Positions 45,245 through 57,985 of a stretch of 64,000 bases of DNA are shown here, piece by piece. A program made the position numbers and the translations under genes. The notes below the pieces were generated by a model. The model was given only the letters and a program-made list of their open reading frames with translations, had not been told where the DNA came from and searched no databases. How positions within the stretch are numbered: position 1 is the first letter of the stretch; every line of letters begins with the position of its first letter. The stretch covers positions 558,001 to 622,000 of the forward strand of contig CP114123.1 of assembly GCA_029959195.1 (NCBI GenBank). The letters are read 5' to 3'. This DNA is from Dictyophora rubrovolvata. Lineage: Eukaryota > Basidiomycota > Agaricomycetes > Phallales > Phallaceae.

Positions 45245-47802
45245 CATCTGCTTTCTATCATCCAAACATTACTGCCATCTATTCCACTCATTTGATCGTT
45301 TAATCTTTCCTTTCGTCAGAATATTTTAGAATACATACTTAATACTGATCATGGACGTTTCATATCTTAGAATACACATATATAATATTGGCCATTATTT
45401 TTTTCTGGTGTGTTTGCAGAATTTGCCTCCGGTTTACATAATGTTCGGCAATTTACCTCGGATCAGAGTGACAAAAGTACTGTTGGCACAGAGAAGCCGT
45501 GCCGAAGCTCAAAATCGGACGATCTCTCTTGAGTGGCAAATGCCATCTATGGCCCTAATCCGTACCAAAGTCAGCTGCCGAAATGATGCCACAAATGGTG
45601 GCAGAATGATATCAAATTGCCATCAATTCCAGACCTAATACATTTTCCACTTAATAGCGCCATTCCGTGCTGGGCGTGTAGCAACAGCGTTTGATTGATA
45701 AGTCAATGCAACGGTTTGATTTTATTGATTCCTCTAATCTTGCGGAGACGCTGGTGTTCGACTCCACCCCCACGCCCGTTTAATCAAGGCGATAAAAAAG
45801 CAAAGCTGGCAAGATTCGCATCAAAAGATTGTACTGAGTTAAGTAAACACTGTTTTATATCATTGCGAGTACTTACCTTTTATTTTTATATCTTTAGCCA
45901 GCAGATGACACCTCTCCTGCGAACGACAATCGGGAGATTTCAAGGGAGTCTGAGTTAGGCCGCTCCGCGTGGTCATATCAGGATTAACCAAAACGGTATG
46001 GGACTCAAATAGTCTTTCTATAATGTTTCTTATCCCTTCTTCCAGTTCTCCGCCCGTCTGACCGTGTAGCCGGTTCACATCTACGAACCTTTACCTGTGA
46101 GAGCACGCCGTTCTTTTTTTTTTTTAGCTTTGAGCTCAGTGTTCAGCGCTCAAAGGATCTAGAAGCGATAAAGCTGCACAGACAGTGCTATTCACAGCAT
46201 CTCTCAACGATATGTGCACTAGGATCAAAAGCGGCGCCGCCCGGGAGACCTGACAAAATCAATATATTGATAAGACATCAAACCATGTAGTTATGAAGTC
46301 TTCAGTATGTGCACAGAAACATTATCAAACCGTTCGTTTAACACACCTTGAAACCTACAACGCCGACTAATGAACTTTTACTCTGACCTCAATGGGTGGG
46401 ATCAAGCTGGGTTCCAGGATAGCACAATATGGACGAAAACAATAGCAACGAAGGATGCCCTTGGAGAAAGATTAGGATGAAGAAGCGGCAATAGGGTACG
46501 ACAACGCATCCGCTACAAGGTTTCTGACTGTAGTCCAGCAGTGACCGAGCTTGCCATACGAACAAGTTATCGCATTTCATAATAAGTTGTGAAGATATAC
46601 CGTTGCAGAGTCCAAATGTCTACTGTGCATAATAGAACAGGAAGGCATGCCAAATACATACTGCTCATGGTAAGGTGGCAATGCCATCAGCGCTGATCAT
46701 TCAAGCTCGCAAACGCACAGTGGATTATGATCGGATATGAAAGTTACGATATACTCCAGCCACTAACAACTGTCCAGGGTATGCTTCCCTCCTCAACCCA
46801 CTAATGTCGTGAGTTTGATACGATTGACCCTTTTTTCGCTTAGTCCATGGCTTGACTATGGCGGGCATGAAGTTAGCATCGACTACAAACAATTCACAGT
46901 AACCTAAGAACGCTTCGATAAACCTCGGTATCGTAGACCTTAGCATTATGGGAGACAGTTATGAAAGACAAACACTAAAACGAGCGTTCACGCTTCGGAA
47001 CAGATCTAGAACAGAAGCTAAAGAGCGCGCTGAAGATGACTGATATCGACCATTAGCATCATCGGGACTCACGACAGTTCATCAAAATCAGATGAATATT
47101 TTCATTTCCCAATTCTATAATGAGAAAGTATGAAAGAAAGGAAGTACGAAGACGCTTTACACTTCGGAACAGATCTGTCAACGGGGTTCACACGACAATT
47201 CAAACTGCATCATGAATATCTGCGAGATCTTCGGGACCGATAATTCCGACACATGGTGGCAGATATGAATACTATGGCGACAGCTGGTGAACTCGGAGTC
47301 GGAGCAACACTTTTACCGACTTCGTTGCTTTGGTCCAATTCAATGTCCAAATCTTGACAAGTGCTAAAAAATCAGTCCAAGTATACAATGGATCAAACCC
47401 GCCCAGGTGCGTTCAAATTATTATAGAATCCACTCAAAAGAAAACTCTGAATCATCATCAGCTAATTTAAAGATCTGAGCCATGAATTTGATGAACACCA
47501 AGCGACTCATTGTCTTAGAGAAGATGCTGAGGTGATGTGGGGGCACAACAAAGTGCATGTTGAATGATATTTACTGCCCACTGAATTTAAACTTATACAA
47601 AACCTTGGTCACTTTGCAACTTTTATTAGGCGATTCATGGCCATTTTAACCTGAGTAAGCATGGTACACCAACATTCCCTTATTTTTCTCTCGGACATCC
47701 ATTATGGCATGCTGTCACATATAAATTATGTCAAGCCGTATTTAAGGTCGTGGATATCAACTTACAACTTCGGAAATTATTAAGTTACCTTCGGTCGATA
47801 GT
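45245..47802 (+). other. duplicated locus, upstream part of copy II
   Basis: Holds the counterparts of 10783-11108 (at 45868-46068) and 21468-23226 (from about 46440). Between 46069 and 46439 is the stretch that copy I lost to the 10-kb retroelement nest. Coding-like fragments: IMFGNLPRIRVTKVLLAQRS (45440, plus), PADDTSPANDNREISRESE (45897, plus) and FMPAIVKPWTK (46845, minus). I cannot assemble these into a named gene. Confidence 0.45.
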
Positions 47803-49582
47803 ATGAACAGCACCAGCAACAACATAGCCGTCGTGGCCACCATCACTCAGGAATATTATGAAATGTATGTTACTCTCTTTATGCCTATTTAAGGCTTATC
47901 TAACTGGCGATAAATATCATCGTAGCCGTATCTATACTAGTATCCTTATCAGTTCTCTGGGTGAGCAGTTTCAAATGATTGCAGAAAGAGCTTGAAGCTC
48001 ATTGATGGAATGAAATCTCCAGCACTTTCTTTTTTCGATTATCTCTTAAATTTCCCACGAGAAATTGAGCATATATGGCTCAAGTCATTCAGTCTACCCA
48101 CATTGTTGTACATTTTCGCAAGATATGGTTATTTAATCTTTCGAGGGCTTCAATTTCCACTAAGCTACGCGCCAGCAGTGAGTCGACCAGATACTCCCGG
48201 ATATCTACAAGCTCTCATGGCTATCGTTTCCAACTTTGACTTGAAGCCGGGAAGGTAAGATATCCTATTAGCTTTGAAGACTGGCAGAAGTTGAAGGAAC
48301 ACAGATATTGTGACATGCTGTCCAATGCATCAGCCTCCATTAGCCTTTTAGTGTATTTTGGTGTCCAAGGCGTGTCCATATTATTATGTTTTCTTAAGCA
48401 CATTCAATAATTACTTCAGGTTTATTGGCTGCGCGGGCATATTCAATGTGTCGAGGAAGCAAAGTTCTCACTACGGCTTTAGCCCTCGGTCTTCTTCCAA
48501 GCGTTATTTTGAGATTTTATCGTAGGTTTAAACTTTCGAACCATAGCTGAACTTGAGGATATCTTATGTTTCATCTAGTCATAATATCACTCCCTGGATG
48601 TTCAAGCCTGACAAGGTCAGTAACTGATGTCTTGTCTTCTAGGATGTAATGACCAACAAATATCCCAATTTTCAACATTAATATTTAATAGGCATCCTGG
48701 TGAGCTTTATATTCATCTCTGAGTATCACTCGGAATTTTATACATACACCACTGGTAGCTGAACTCCACCGGGTTTTATTTGTTAATGATCTTATTAACC
48801 TTTATATAGACATTCTTATATTTGGCATTATCATGTGGAATGTCTGGGGCATATGGAAATTGAAACGCGAAACTGGAATTCAAAGTGATCGCGACCTTGT
48901 TTCTGTACTTTTTTTGCAGGGTGAGCAAAATTCTGTGTCTCCCTAAACAAGGTTCAAGTTTTAACAAGTGCAAGCGCCTTTCAGGTATTTTAAGATTTTG
49001 GTAAGCATTCAATTTCCGTGTTATGATAATCTCATAAATTACGAATCTGCAAGCTTTGTTATTGTTCTTGGTGTCGCTGGTGCAGCCATAACGGTGGTGA
49101 GTTTCAAGTGCTACGACCAGCTTGTGTATGCAAATTGTTATCCTTTTTCTAGGTTCCAACTGGCACACATACAGTAACTCTTCTTTCTTGTGTCAATCGA
49201 AGTAGTCTGACTTATTAAATTAGTCCCCAGCCTTTTCCCTAGCCAGCCAAGGTTTTATCTCTTTCCAAAATACGTGAGCTTGTGTAATTTTTAGATCATG
49301 TCTACAACTTATCTCGATATCTATTCAAGCCTGTCATCTATCCTGGTCGCCAATTTTACACTGGATCTTCGGCAGCTCAACTCCGCTAAGATCGAAGCTA
49401 GCAACCTATCTTTACCATCACTTCGTTTCTCAAATGTTCTTCAACACGTACACCAATCCATTGTTGTAGAACTGGCCAACCCTGTTGACCCTGAAGAGCA
49501 AATTGCCGATGATTTGGAAGGGGGCGGTGATCGTGAAGGTATTCTTAGGACCTCAGATGACATGGACATCCAGCCTGCCTAG
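47803..49582 (+). CDS. DUF6533-family multi-helix membrane protein, copy II
   Basis: First exon from ATG 47803 (MNSTSNNIAVVATITQEYYE). The DUF6533 core exon (about 48023-48178) reads ALSFFDYLLNFPREIEHIW and then LKSFSLPTLLYIFARYGYL, the family hallmark (FP-x-E-x-E-x-IW, RYG). Further helices: VSILVSLSVLW (47930), SISLLVYFGVQGVSILL (48335) and GLLAARAYSMCRGSK...LALGLLPSVIL (48423-48525), the usual central helices with a R-x-Y-x-M/L motif. The last exon (49298-49582) encodes STTYLDIYSSLSSILVANFTLDL and an acidic tail ending DIQPA. The family is abundant in basidiomycetes, seven-helix-like, function unknown. Copy II has no transposon inside. Several middle splice sites are unresolved, so integrity is likely but not proven. 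Confidence 0.7.
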
Positions 49583-49910
49583 GGTTAGAATGTTTCCTTA
49601 CGCAGCACTGCATAATGGCTATGATATAAACGCAAAGAATAATTTATCCAAATACGTACACGTATTTTATCTTTCAGGTGCATTCATCCAATGTTTGTTA
49701 TTACTCGTATAGACGTCTGTTTGTTGATCGTGTGCACGTTCCTTTCATGCGAATGGTGAACACGATGCTTTCTATCGTGATGATATGCCGCTCCTCAAAA
49801 TGTAGTGATCCTATTGTCAAGAAGGTGACTAAATTTACAGTACATTGAACATAAATAAAACAGAAAATCCGCGTCTACACCCCCTTTCTTCACGCGATGA
49901 TATATGTGCA
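49583..49910. other. intergenic between convergent genes
   Basis: No gene seen. Holds the 3' ends of the DUF6533 gene and of the P450. Confidence 0.5.
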
Positions 49911-52038
49911 TCAGCTGTCCCGCGTCCTCTCACGAACCAAGAGAGCAACTGTGTAATCAGGAAGAAGCTCGGGTCCTATCCACGAGTCGCGCGGAAAATG
50001 AACAGGGTCAAGCCGAGCATCATAGTTCAGCAAGAAATGAACAATAGCGATCTTCAAAATGGTAGCAGCGAAGAATCGTCCCGGACTTAGATAAAGCAGA
50101 ATAAATAAGCCGAAGAGTAGCATCATAAATGAGAAAGAAAAAAAAAGAATTACCAGACGTGTTCCCCTATTCCAAATAGCAAGAAAGGCGAATTTGCTGA
50201 GGTTAAGTAAAGACTGCGGCTAGTATTATCGTTGTCGTTGTTGTCACCGTCGCGGTCGTCGTCGGTTTTACAAAACCTGAACCCGTCAAACTTGTACGGA
50301 TCGGGGAATAAAGCACTATCATAATGGCGTGCTCGCATGGGCACGGCCACCATTGTGTTTTTGGGTATACGTACCCCATTGGAAAAGATGTAATCCTTCA
50401 TACACCATCGGTTTGATGTGACTGTGGCAGCGAGCAAGTAATGTGAGACTCCTTTTGCCGCTGCAGAAACTATTATTACGACTTACTCGCTCGTGATGTC
50501 TTTACACGTTGCGACTCCATCATGAAGCTCTCTAATTTATGTAGTCTCGCTAACGAAGCTTTCGTGAATCCATCTTTTGAGAAAACGGACTCGGCTTCTT
50601 CTCGCAATGGTTTGATATATTCGGGTCGGTCGGCTAGATCTTGGAGAATGGTTGATAATGTCTGTGGAATACAATTTGTATGGTAAATATCTGTATCGTG
50701 AAATGGGGAAAGACCTTTTTACCATTGAGGATGTGTGAATGGAAGCAAAGTTGACCATGAGGACACGATTTGCCAAATTCTCCGCTGTACGCTCGTCGCC
50801 TTCCGCCTCGTCCATCAAAAGTGAAAGTATATCATGCTAAGTTCGAATATCACTGATCGCTCGACAGAAAATTCGAAAAGCTTATTTTACAGGTTTGTCT
50901 GGATAATCACGGCCATGTTCATCTAATTTTACTTGTCTTTCTGCGACGGTCTCACGGAAGGTTTCCGTTGCGGATGTTTTAGCTCGAGGGATGTTGGTGA
51001 AGAGGGTTCTTGCCAGACTAGAGCACCAGTAGGTGGTTGCCCATGACTCAATTGAAAAATGCTTGATACTTACCCTTTCAAATATTTTGGGAAGAAACCT
51101 AAAATAAAGGCACCTAGAGCGGCGTCCAAGGCGAAACCCGTTACCAACTTTATGTAGCTTTGGTCTCGATCTAAAGTAATCAACGAATGATGAGAAGTCA
51201 TAAATGAAAAGTCATACAAATATTAGGATCAGAAATAATAACGCGATTGGAACTGCGAGCGACAAGCTGGGTGCATGTTTGAAATAATATGACGGAGGTC
51301 CAGTCTGCAATAACAGTGATAATTTAAGCGACAAGCACAAGACAACATCAACGCAGTGTACTTTCCCTTTCTTGATGGCATCAAATCATCAAAAGCGGCC
51401 ACAATCTCAGCTTTGAGAGGCTCGAACCACGTATCCAGGTTTTTAGTCAAACGAGTACGCAGAATTTTCCGATGGTATGGATTCTCAAAAATCTGTGTGC
51501 CGACCGTGTAATCGCCCGAAACCATCTGCCAATGTACATGAGCTGAAAAAAAAGTGGGGTTGGTAAAAGGAAGGTACGCTTACGAGTCTACCTGCAACTT
51601 CGGCGGACATTTTTTCATCGCCCCTCAGAGACCTCATATCTTCTATTAGCTGGTCCCCACAAACGAAAACTTGCCAGCCCGAAATGGTAGGAACACGAAA
51701 GACACCGACATTCTTGCTATACTGTAAAAGTAGTGGAAGTTATCCTGTGTACCCTAAACTGGATGGTAGCTCATTACCTTGTTGTATCCTTCTTGAAGCA
51801 CCTGAGGCCCTCGAAGTACATATCTAACAGCGTCGAAATAAGATAGAAGAAAGTTTGTGTAACCAATGGCCGGAATATCAGCCTGGGAAATCCATCAATG
51901 AAAAAATAAAATTTCAATGATATCCTAAGCGGAGAAACTCACATATGGATCATTTTTTATAAAGACAAAATAACATATTGCACAAACAAAGACAGTAGCA
52001 GCCACTGCTGGGATATTCGCCTCGAGCAATGGATTCAT
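49911..52038 (-). CDS. cytochrome P450, CYP512-like
   Basis: A membrane-anchored heme monooxygenase, expected on the ER. Starts at ATG 52038 with an N-terminal anchor (AVAATVFVCAICYFVFI). Successive exons give ADIPAIGYTNFLLSYFDAVR, NVGVFRVPTISGWQVFVCGD, HVHWQMVSGDYTVGTQIFEN, QTCTQLVARSSNRVIIS, a CRDQSYIKLV exon, LARTLFTNIPRAKTS, EHGRDYPDKP, LLMDEAEGDERTAENLANRV with VNFASIHTSS (I-helix), ESQR (the ExxR motif), RIPKNTMVAVP and FDGFRF. The heme loop FGIGEHV-C-PGRFFAA is made by splicing: the cysteine codon is split TG/T around the last intron (about 50089-50154). The exon pattern and the GYTNFL, RVPTISGW and DYTIG-like motifs resemble the fungal CYP512 / ent-kaurene-oxidase-like group, known for terpenoid oxidation; the substrate here is unknown. 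The junction after ESQR (about 50430-50500) is not resolved. Confidence 0.85.
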
Positions 52039-52494
52039 GATGGGTAGAAAGAGAGACTGTGGTGGGAGCCATAGTCAGATTGGAGCGTGCGTACGGTCAG
52101 CCAATCATCAACGTCAATTAGATTAGTCATGATACCACGTGATGCCATACCTGACAGGTGTCAGTAGACTCGAGCTAGCCCCTACTTTCCCACGGCTAGG
52201 GAGGTGGTTTGAGTCTAGGTGTCAGGAACCGATCATGGCGCGAACACAACATTGATCCATATTCAGGTGTATGGTATTTAGTGTAACTCATGTCATATCA
52301 TAACTACAAAGTTGATTTGGAGCTTTACATACTGTCGTCGCTCTCTTGCGACATCATTAGGCTGCGTAATATATAAATACTGTGATGACTTGGTGATGAC
52401 TGGAATAAAACAAAGTCTTTGTGTCATCTAAAAAGAAAGCTGAGCACTAATCCAGTATCATTAAACACAAACATATCCAACACAGCCGCCAAGT
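52039..52494. other. intergenic
   Basis: Upstream region of the P450 and the short 3' region of the transporter gene. A near-palindromic segment lies at about 52165-52230 (TGTCAGTAGACTCGAGCTAG / CTAGG...GAGTCTAGGTGTCAG), which could form a stem. No gene. Confidence 0.45.
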
Positions 52495-54889
52495 CTAAAC
52501 CGGCACTTCCGCCGCCTGCAGCCTTGCTGTGTTACCACGACTCTCATTACCACCACCAACCACACCTGCACCTGCACCTACTCCTTCATGCATCAACCCA
52601 TCCTCCTCCTCTAATAAACATCTCTCTTCGTCGTTCACAATCGCCGCAGCCCTCTTCCGTCTGATTTTTCCATGCCAACGTCGACTGGAAGTACTCGCAC
52701 TCGACATGACGCTACTCAACGTCCGTGTTCTCATGCGTTTCTTGCTATCCCATCTTGATTTTGCGTATATAAAACTTTGAGAGACGATCGTCACGTCAAA
52801 CAGGAGAGTTCCTCCAGAGCCGAGAAGATACCTACATACGTACAATAAACAACAAGAACATGTGCGAGGGTAACTGCAAAGCTTACGGAACACTTTCTCG
52901 AAAAAACTCGCGAGATTGTTCAGGTGGTAAGTTCATCTTTGGACTTGCGAGAATAGAAAGGACGTAAAATAGGTTGCCACAAAATGCGAAGATGAAGAGA
53001 TACATTGATAGACCCTAAAAGATCATAAGAACGCGAGCAAGGTGGCGTGGCGTATTTACCTCAACGGATTTACGGGTGTACTAAACATATCAAAGCGTGT
53101 TAGAAAGAGAGCCATAATGAGCTGATATCATGGCAGGATACTCACGTTCTTCCATATTTGGGGCAACCGCGAAGTGAGATAAAGCGTCGTACATGTCCAA
53201 CCTGCTAGACGCCCTATTAACTTCTGGGTATCATTGTAGTCGCCGTCTAAGGACGACTGTGAATTATTGCGAGGGGTGTGTGTCGTAAGATGGGTACTAG
53301 GTTGATATGCATGATGAAGTGGGTGGTGATAATAATGATAGTGCTCGCGGCGATGATTATTAGGTTCTGAAGATACTGGTGTTAGGACGTTGCCTTGCCA
53401 AGTGGAAGAAGACACGGAGGTGGAAGAATAATTGTTGTGGTTGAAGGTTGAGAATCCCAGTAAAACAAACACGCCTAAAAAGACGATACTGGCACTCCGT
53501 CGAGATGTCGCTTCAGTCAATGCTGATGTAGATGTGCTTGAAGCGCGGCGACTGCGACTGCGATTACTATAACGATGGGAGGGGTATGAATCTGCATTCC
53601 TTTCTCGAGACAATGATGATGATAATGGAAATGGTTGTTGAGTAGGATATATATGGGCCGATTCGTCCTGGTAGCCGTAACCGGAGTTGTCGGCCCCACT
53701 GTCTTCTGTATGTGCCATACGTGCAAATCTAGGTGTAGTAGGACGCCCGCGATCATCAATGCTCGTAGGTGAAGATGAAATCACCTCTTCTGTGATGTTT
53801 GTCGCGGTATCGGCGAAGCCTATACTTCTGCTGCGTTGGCGGTATCTAGTCGTGGTAGCAAGTGTTGTCTGGTCTCTATCTCGACTGACACTGGCGGCAT
53901 CTCGGTTCTGAACCCACGAGACACGTTTACCTCTACTTGGTCGATGTACTCCGCCACCTTCGGAATAGAAAGATGTGATCATATGTGAGTCGGAATCTTC
54001 CTCTTCGTCTTGGAGATCCTGGGTAGTGTTCGCTTTAGGATTGTCTTCATCAATATTATAAACATTGGGTCTTACTCTATCCCATTCATCTTTAGATGGA
54101 GAAAGAACATCGTCTGTGGCGGTACTAGGGTGTGTTACATCGCCGGGGGGTGACCGTATACCCATACTCGGACCATCACCTACACCCATGTTCATAGGAC
54201 CAACAGACTTGGCCCTGCGCCTAGTAGGACTAATACTAGACATAACAGCATTCCCCGAAATCAACGAAGATGCACCAGTCCGACTTAAAGTACGAGGACG
54301 CGGAGCATGAGGTGGAGGAGCGATGATAATGGACGACGCTGAAGAAATAAGCCCTTCGGCACTTGCATCTACGCGTACTCGTGAGGCGTCGTAATAGAAA
54401 TATTGGACAACGAGACAGGAATCGACGAAGACAAAGTAGGTTGCAAGATAAGTTTGAAACGGAAGTTGGTTTGTGAGGAGGCAGCCTAGTAAATTGGTGC
54501 TATCTCCTGCGGTTTGGGTGAGAAAGAAGTATATAATATATATGTGGCTTACGCACCGAGTAACCAATTGGCAAGAAAAGGCAAAGCCAATCCATCAACC
54601 GAATTACGCCTCCAATTAACGACAATCTGCCTTGTGGAAAAAGTATCAGCATTATTCGCTCATTCTATGACACAAAAAGAAGAAATGACAATGAACGTGA
54701 AGCTTGATTTTTATGATGCCAACGGAAAAACCTAAAAGCATCGCAAGTCCGCCCGAGTGAACCCGGTACCCCGCCATAACTCTCAGGTTGATCAAAAGAC
54801 GGCAAACATACTCACGGAAACTGTGCGCCGAGCCAGAATCCGATGGAGGTATATCCTAATAGCAAAGATATCGTTTCTTGGGGTATCAT
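52495..54889 (-). CDS. PQ-loop transporter (YPQ/RTC2-type vacuolar amino-acid exporter)
   Basis: Seven-helix PQ-loop protein, in fungi typically a lysosome/vacuole exporter of basic amino acids. Starts at ATG 54889 (MIPQETISLLLGYTSIGFWL). The first splice builds the first PQ motif QFPQIVVNWRRNSVDGLALP, followed by FLANWLLGDSTNLLG and two helices (LATYFVFVDSCLVVQYFYYD). A disordered loop of about 350 residues follows, rich in Ser, Arg and Asp. Then the second half: RLAGWTCTTLYLTSRLPQIWKN, YTRKSVE, GLSMYLFIFAFCGNLFYVLS, and the last helix YLLGSGGTLLFDVTIVSQSF followed by a basic cytosolic tail. Both PQ dipeptides are present. The large loop and long tail fit other basidiomycete homologues and probably carry regulatory sites. 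At least six exons; the borders near 53040-53140 are short and least certain. Confidence 0.88.
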
Positions 54890-57820
54890 TGCCTAGCTCC
54901 GTGTCGAGGTTTGGTGGACAGGAGGATAAGAGATAACGAAATCAAAACCTCCTGCTCACACGACACAGGGGTGAAAATTATATGTGACGCGTGTTATGCG
55001 TGACGCCCATCCCATCTCGGGCCGACCCGGCCAATGATAGCTATCCACATTTCAAAGATGGGAAACAAATGGAGAATTGGCTGAACAATGAATTACGAAA
55101 AGCACTCATTAATATTATACAGGAATCTTGGTGAATCTTACTCGTACCTTCTGCTTCAACAAACACGTTTACGAAAAAGAGACTCGATTCCTCAAACGCG
55201 CCCGAATCATGCTCGAGCTGAAGCTGGTTACCGCCGACCGGTTACACCCGCCATTCAAAACTGTAAACGGATAAACAGGTCTCAGTGGGTAAGATCGGAC
55301 CGCGACCAAGACATGCTTGATTTTGAACGAAGCGCGCATAGTCAATAACGGAGTCGTCCTTGCACCGGTAACCCTTTTCCTTTTTTCTAATTCGAAAGCT
55401 GCCTTCAAAAGGGGGTGGAGCTGTTTCACAAAAGGCGCGGCGGGCTTATACGCATTGGAAAATAGGGGATATGGACGCCATGACGAAACCCTAATCGTAT
55501 TAGGCAAACATGTATAAAAGAGGACACGGCAAATCTTTGAAACCCACGTTGTACTCAAGTCATATTGTTCCCGACTATTTCGACAAAGGCCTATCATGTA
55601 GTTGTGATAACGACAGACATGCAAAAATGCTCTTGTTGAATAGGGCTCAGACTTGCAACTGGGATTGGATCATTGCTTGACGTCCGGGTACCTCTGGATA
55701 ACAAATAGCATAACTGATATGTTGTAGACTGGATATTGGAAATAATGTTAGAACGTACTTTGTTATGATTGTGCTCCAATTGCGCCCAGTTAAACAAGTC
55801 TTTCATCGCATCTCCAAACTAGTAATTCAGACTTCAGTGAGTCCCCAACTCACTTGCGTCAGCCCTATTATGGTTTACATTCTTATCACTACGTTTTGGA
55901 AGAACAATTCATAAGAAGAGGCGAGGGTTTCTATTAGCCAAGTATTAAATTTTCAAAAACATACCAAAATAAGCTCAAAGGAGATATTTGACTTCAAATA
56001 GAGGGAGACCCTATTCCTTCGACATCCTTAGCTTGTTTTCCTGTACGTTAAGAATGGGCCGGATTGCAACTGTATTGAGGTTAAAGTGGAACTATACGAT
56101 TTGGGCGCCTTGCTTACTCATGAACAACTATCTTTGTCCCAACTTTGTCCAACAACTCCAAAGGCTCAATTCACCCATTCAAACTATCTCATTTAATATC
56201 TTGAAATTGAGAGAAGATATGACAGTCTTCTCCCTTAAGAAACGATACTTTGAAGCTTGAAATATCGCGATGTGAACGGAGGAGGTCCTTAAAAAGAACT
56301 TTTCTTTCTATCTCAGGCTCTTTTTCCTAACATGTGTGAGGCTTCCAGCTCATTCTTTGATCAAACTCTCTGTCCATGTTATACGACCATATGTTCTAAC
56401 CTTTACGGGCAGATCACACAAAATCCTCCCAACTGAACGAGTCGCGATGGATAGTCCACTCGGCTCCAGACTACCAGTACTGTCGGATATTGGATGAAAT
56501 GATCGCACATAATGCATAATGTATGTAGGTATAGCCTCCCGACACCACGATACTGCAGTTTTCATGAAAAGTATGTAACCACGTTACACTGATAGTTATG
56601 GCCGGAATGATACGAAAAATCATAACAATGAGAGCAATCGAACGAACAAAAATGCGGTTCATTGTTTTATATGTTTCCCAATTGGTCGAACTCAGCACAT
56701 ATGGTTCTTCGAATTGGCTGAGGAGCATGGCGTCGAACTTTATACCAAATTTGAAGCCCAACTGATGCACGCGCATGATGCATCAGCTGCGCCATAAATA
56801 AATGTCAACTCGGAATGATTTACCCGAATGCCTGTACAAAAAATTGTGTGATGGGACCGATTGTTCCCCAATCGAGGAAGAAATGGCTCAGGTATGCCCA
56901 TCATTTGGCTGTTTGCCGAGTCCGACTTACTTTACACAGATGAAAGCACAGTAATGACCAGTCCGGTCAGCAAGTTTCTTTCACAAGCACTACATAGACA
57001 GAAGACAGATGATTGTTTTCTCCTCAGTCACGAGATTCCCCTGGATGATGCCGTTTTACAATAACGCTCTTTTCCTTTCCCGACATTCTCACCTTCCATT
57101 GTTATCTGCAGTTTCTCTCGCCTTTCTCCCGCGAAATGTCCCGACAAAGAATCGGGGCATGGTAATATTCGTTTTCCTCTAGTATGTATTTACGCCTGTG
57201 ATCCTTTTTGCGGTGATACACATCAATAATGAATGATTATTGTTCTGTTGATTTTTCAACACTCCAGCAACTAAACATCTTATTCAATCTGCAGTTGACA
57301 TGAGGACATGTAAGCCCTCAACGATCAATCACCCAGAAAGTGTTCTCGAATTAGCATGATTAATCGGTCCAAGTAAAAGTAGTAAGGAGCTCCATTCACG
57401 CATGTGTCTCAACTCACGAAACTCTAAATGTTGCCACTGAATTTCGCATTCAATGGAAACAACGGCTCTTTCGTGATGCTCCAAGTGCGCGTGGAACTCA
57501 ACTCTGATCAAGGAGTCATGGCAGTTATGTCCGGTTTACTGATAACCAACGGAAGCCGAAGCCCCTTCAACATTTCAGTATAAAAAGAAGCTGCAGAGAC
57601 GCAGTCAGTCTTAATCGTGTGAGTTGATCGAGGCTATTTATGTAGCATTCCGCCAAGGAACACATCCACTATTGATATAATATATTTCCACTGATGTATT
57701 CCAGTGGGGGAGTGTATAAAAACACAGCGCAATTTGTTTGCTAACCTTCTCTCTCAAGTACACCCCACTGTCTCGCAACACTCGGTATCACTTTTCAAAT
57801 AACTTTCTCCTTGATAAAAA
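54890..57820. other. long intergenic region, no gene recognised
   Basis: Almost 3 kb without a supportable gene. Open frames at 55169-55624 (minus) and 55988-56260 (plus) lack family features. From about 56970 the sequence is the first unit of the tandem duplication that carries the small secreted-protein genes (see 58220 onward). Confidence 0.4.
57715..57722 (+). promoter_or_regulatory. TATA box of secreted-peptide gene 1
   Basis: TATAAAAA lies about 100 bp before the start codon. The following ACACAG...AATTTGTTTGCTAAC is conserved before gene 2 (CATAAAAG at 59252-59259), marking the shared core promoter and 5' UTR. Confidence 0.65.
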
Positions 57821-57985
57821 ATGCGTTTTTATTATAAACTTGCTGCTCTTATAACGACGCTCGCAATAACAACTTTCTCCATGGCAATTCCCACTGTCCC
57901 TCTTGAACCGGTCCCCGCCTGCAGTGGGGATCCGCAAAACGATCTCCAAGGAAGAAACGTCGACGCGGGATGTCCAGGTTTCTAA
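57821..57985 (+). CDS. small secreted peptide 1 (54 aa, CPGF C-terminus)
   Basis: ATG at 57821, intronless, 54 residues. An N-terminal signal peptide (MRFYYKLAALITTLAITTFS) is predicted to be cut after Met-Ala at about residue 22. The mature part of about 32 residues starts IPTVPLEPVPACSGDPQND and ends GRNVDAGCPGF. It has two cysteines (34 and 51) that could pair, and a proline-rich LEPVPA block. Gene 2 at 59359 shares the signal peptide, LEPVPA, an R-N-x-D block and the exact GCPGF end. No known toxin, pheromone or effector family is recognised, and it has no CaaX end. Arg45 before Asn-Val-Asp is conserved and might be a processing site. Function unknown. Confidence 0.75.
   Translation: MRFYYKLAALITTLAITTFSMAIPTVPLEPVPACSGDPQNDLQGRNVDAGCPGF

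Noticed and set aside
52165-52230. Transcription terminator or tRNA-like stem
   Set aside because: The sequence can form a stem but has no tRNA features, and fungal genes do not use such terminators.
55169-56260. Short genes between the transporter and the peptide cluster
   Set aside because: The frames lack domain features, consistent splice chains and paralogues in the window.
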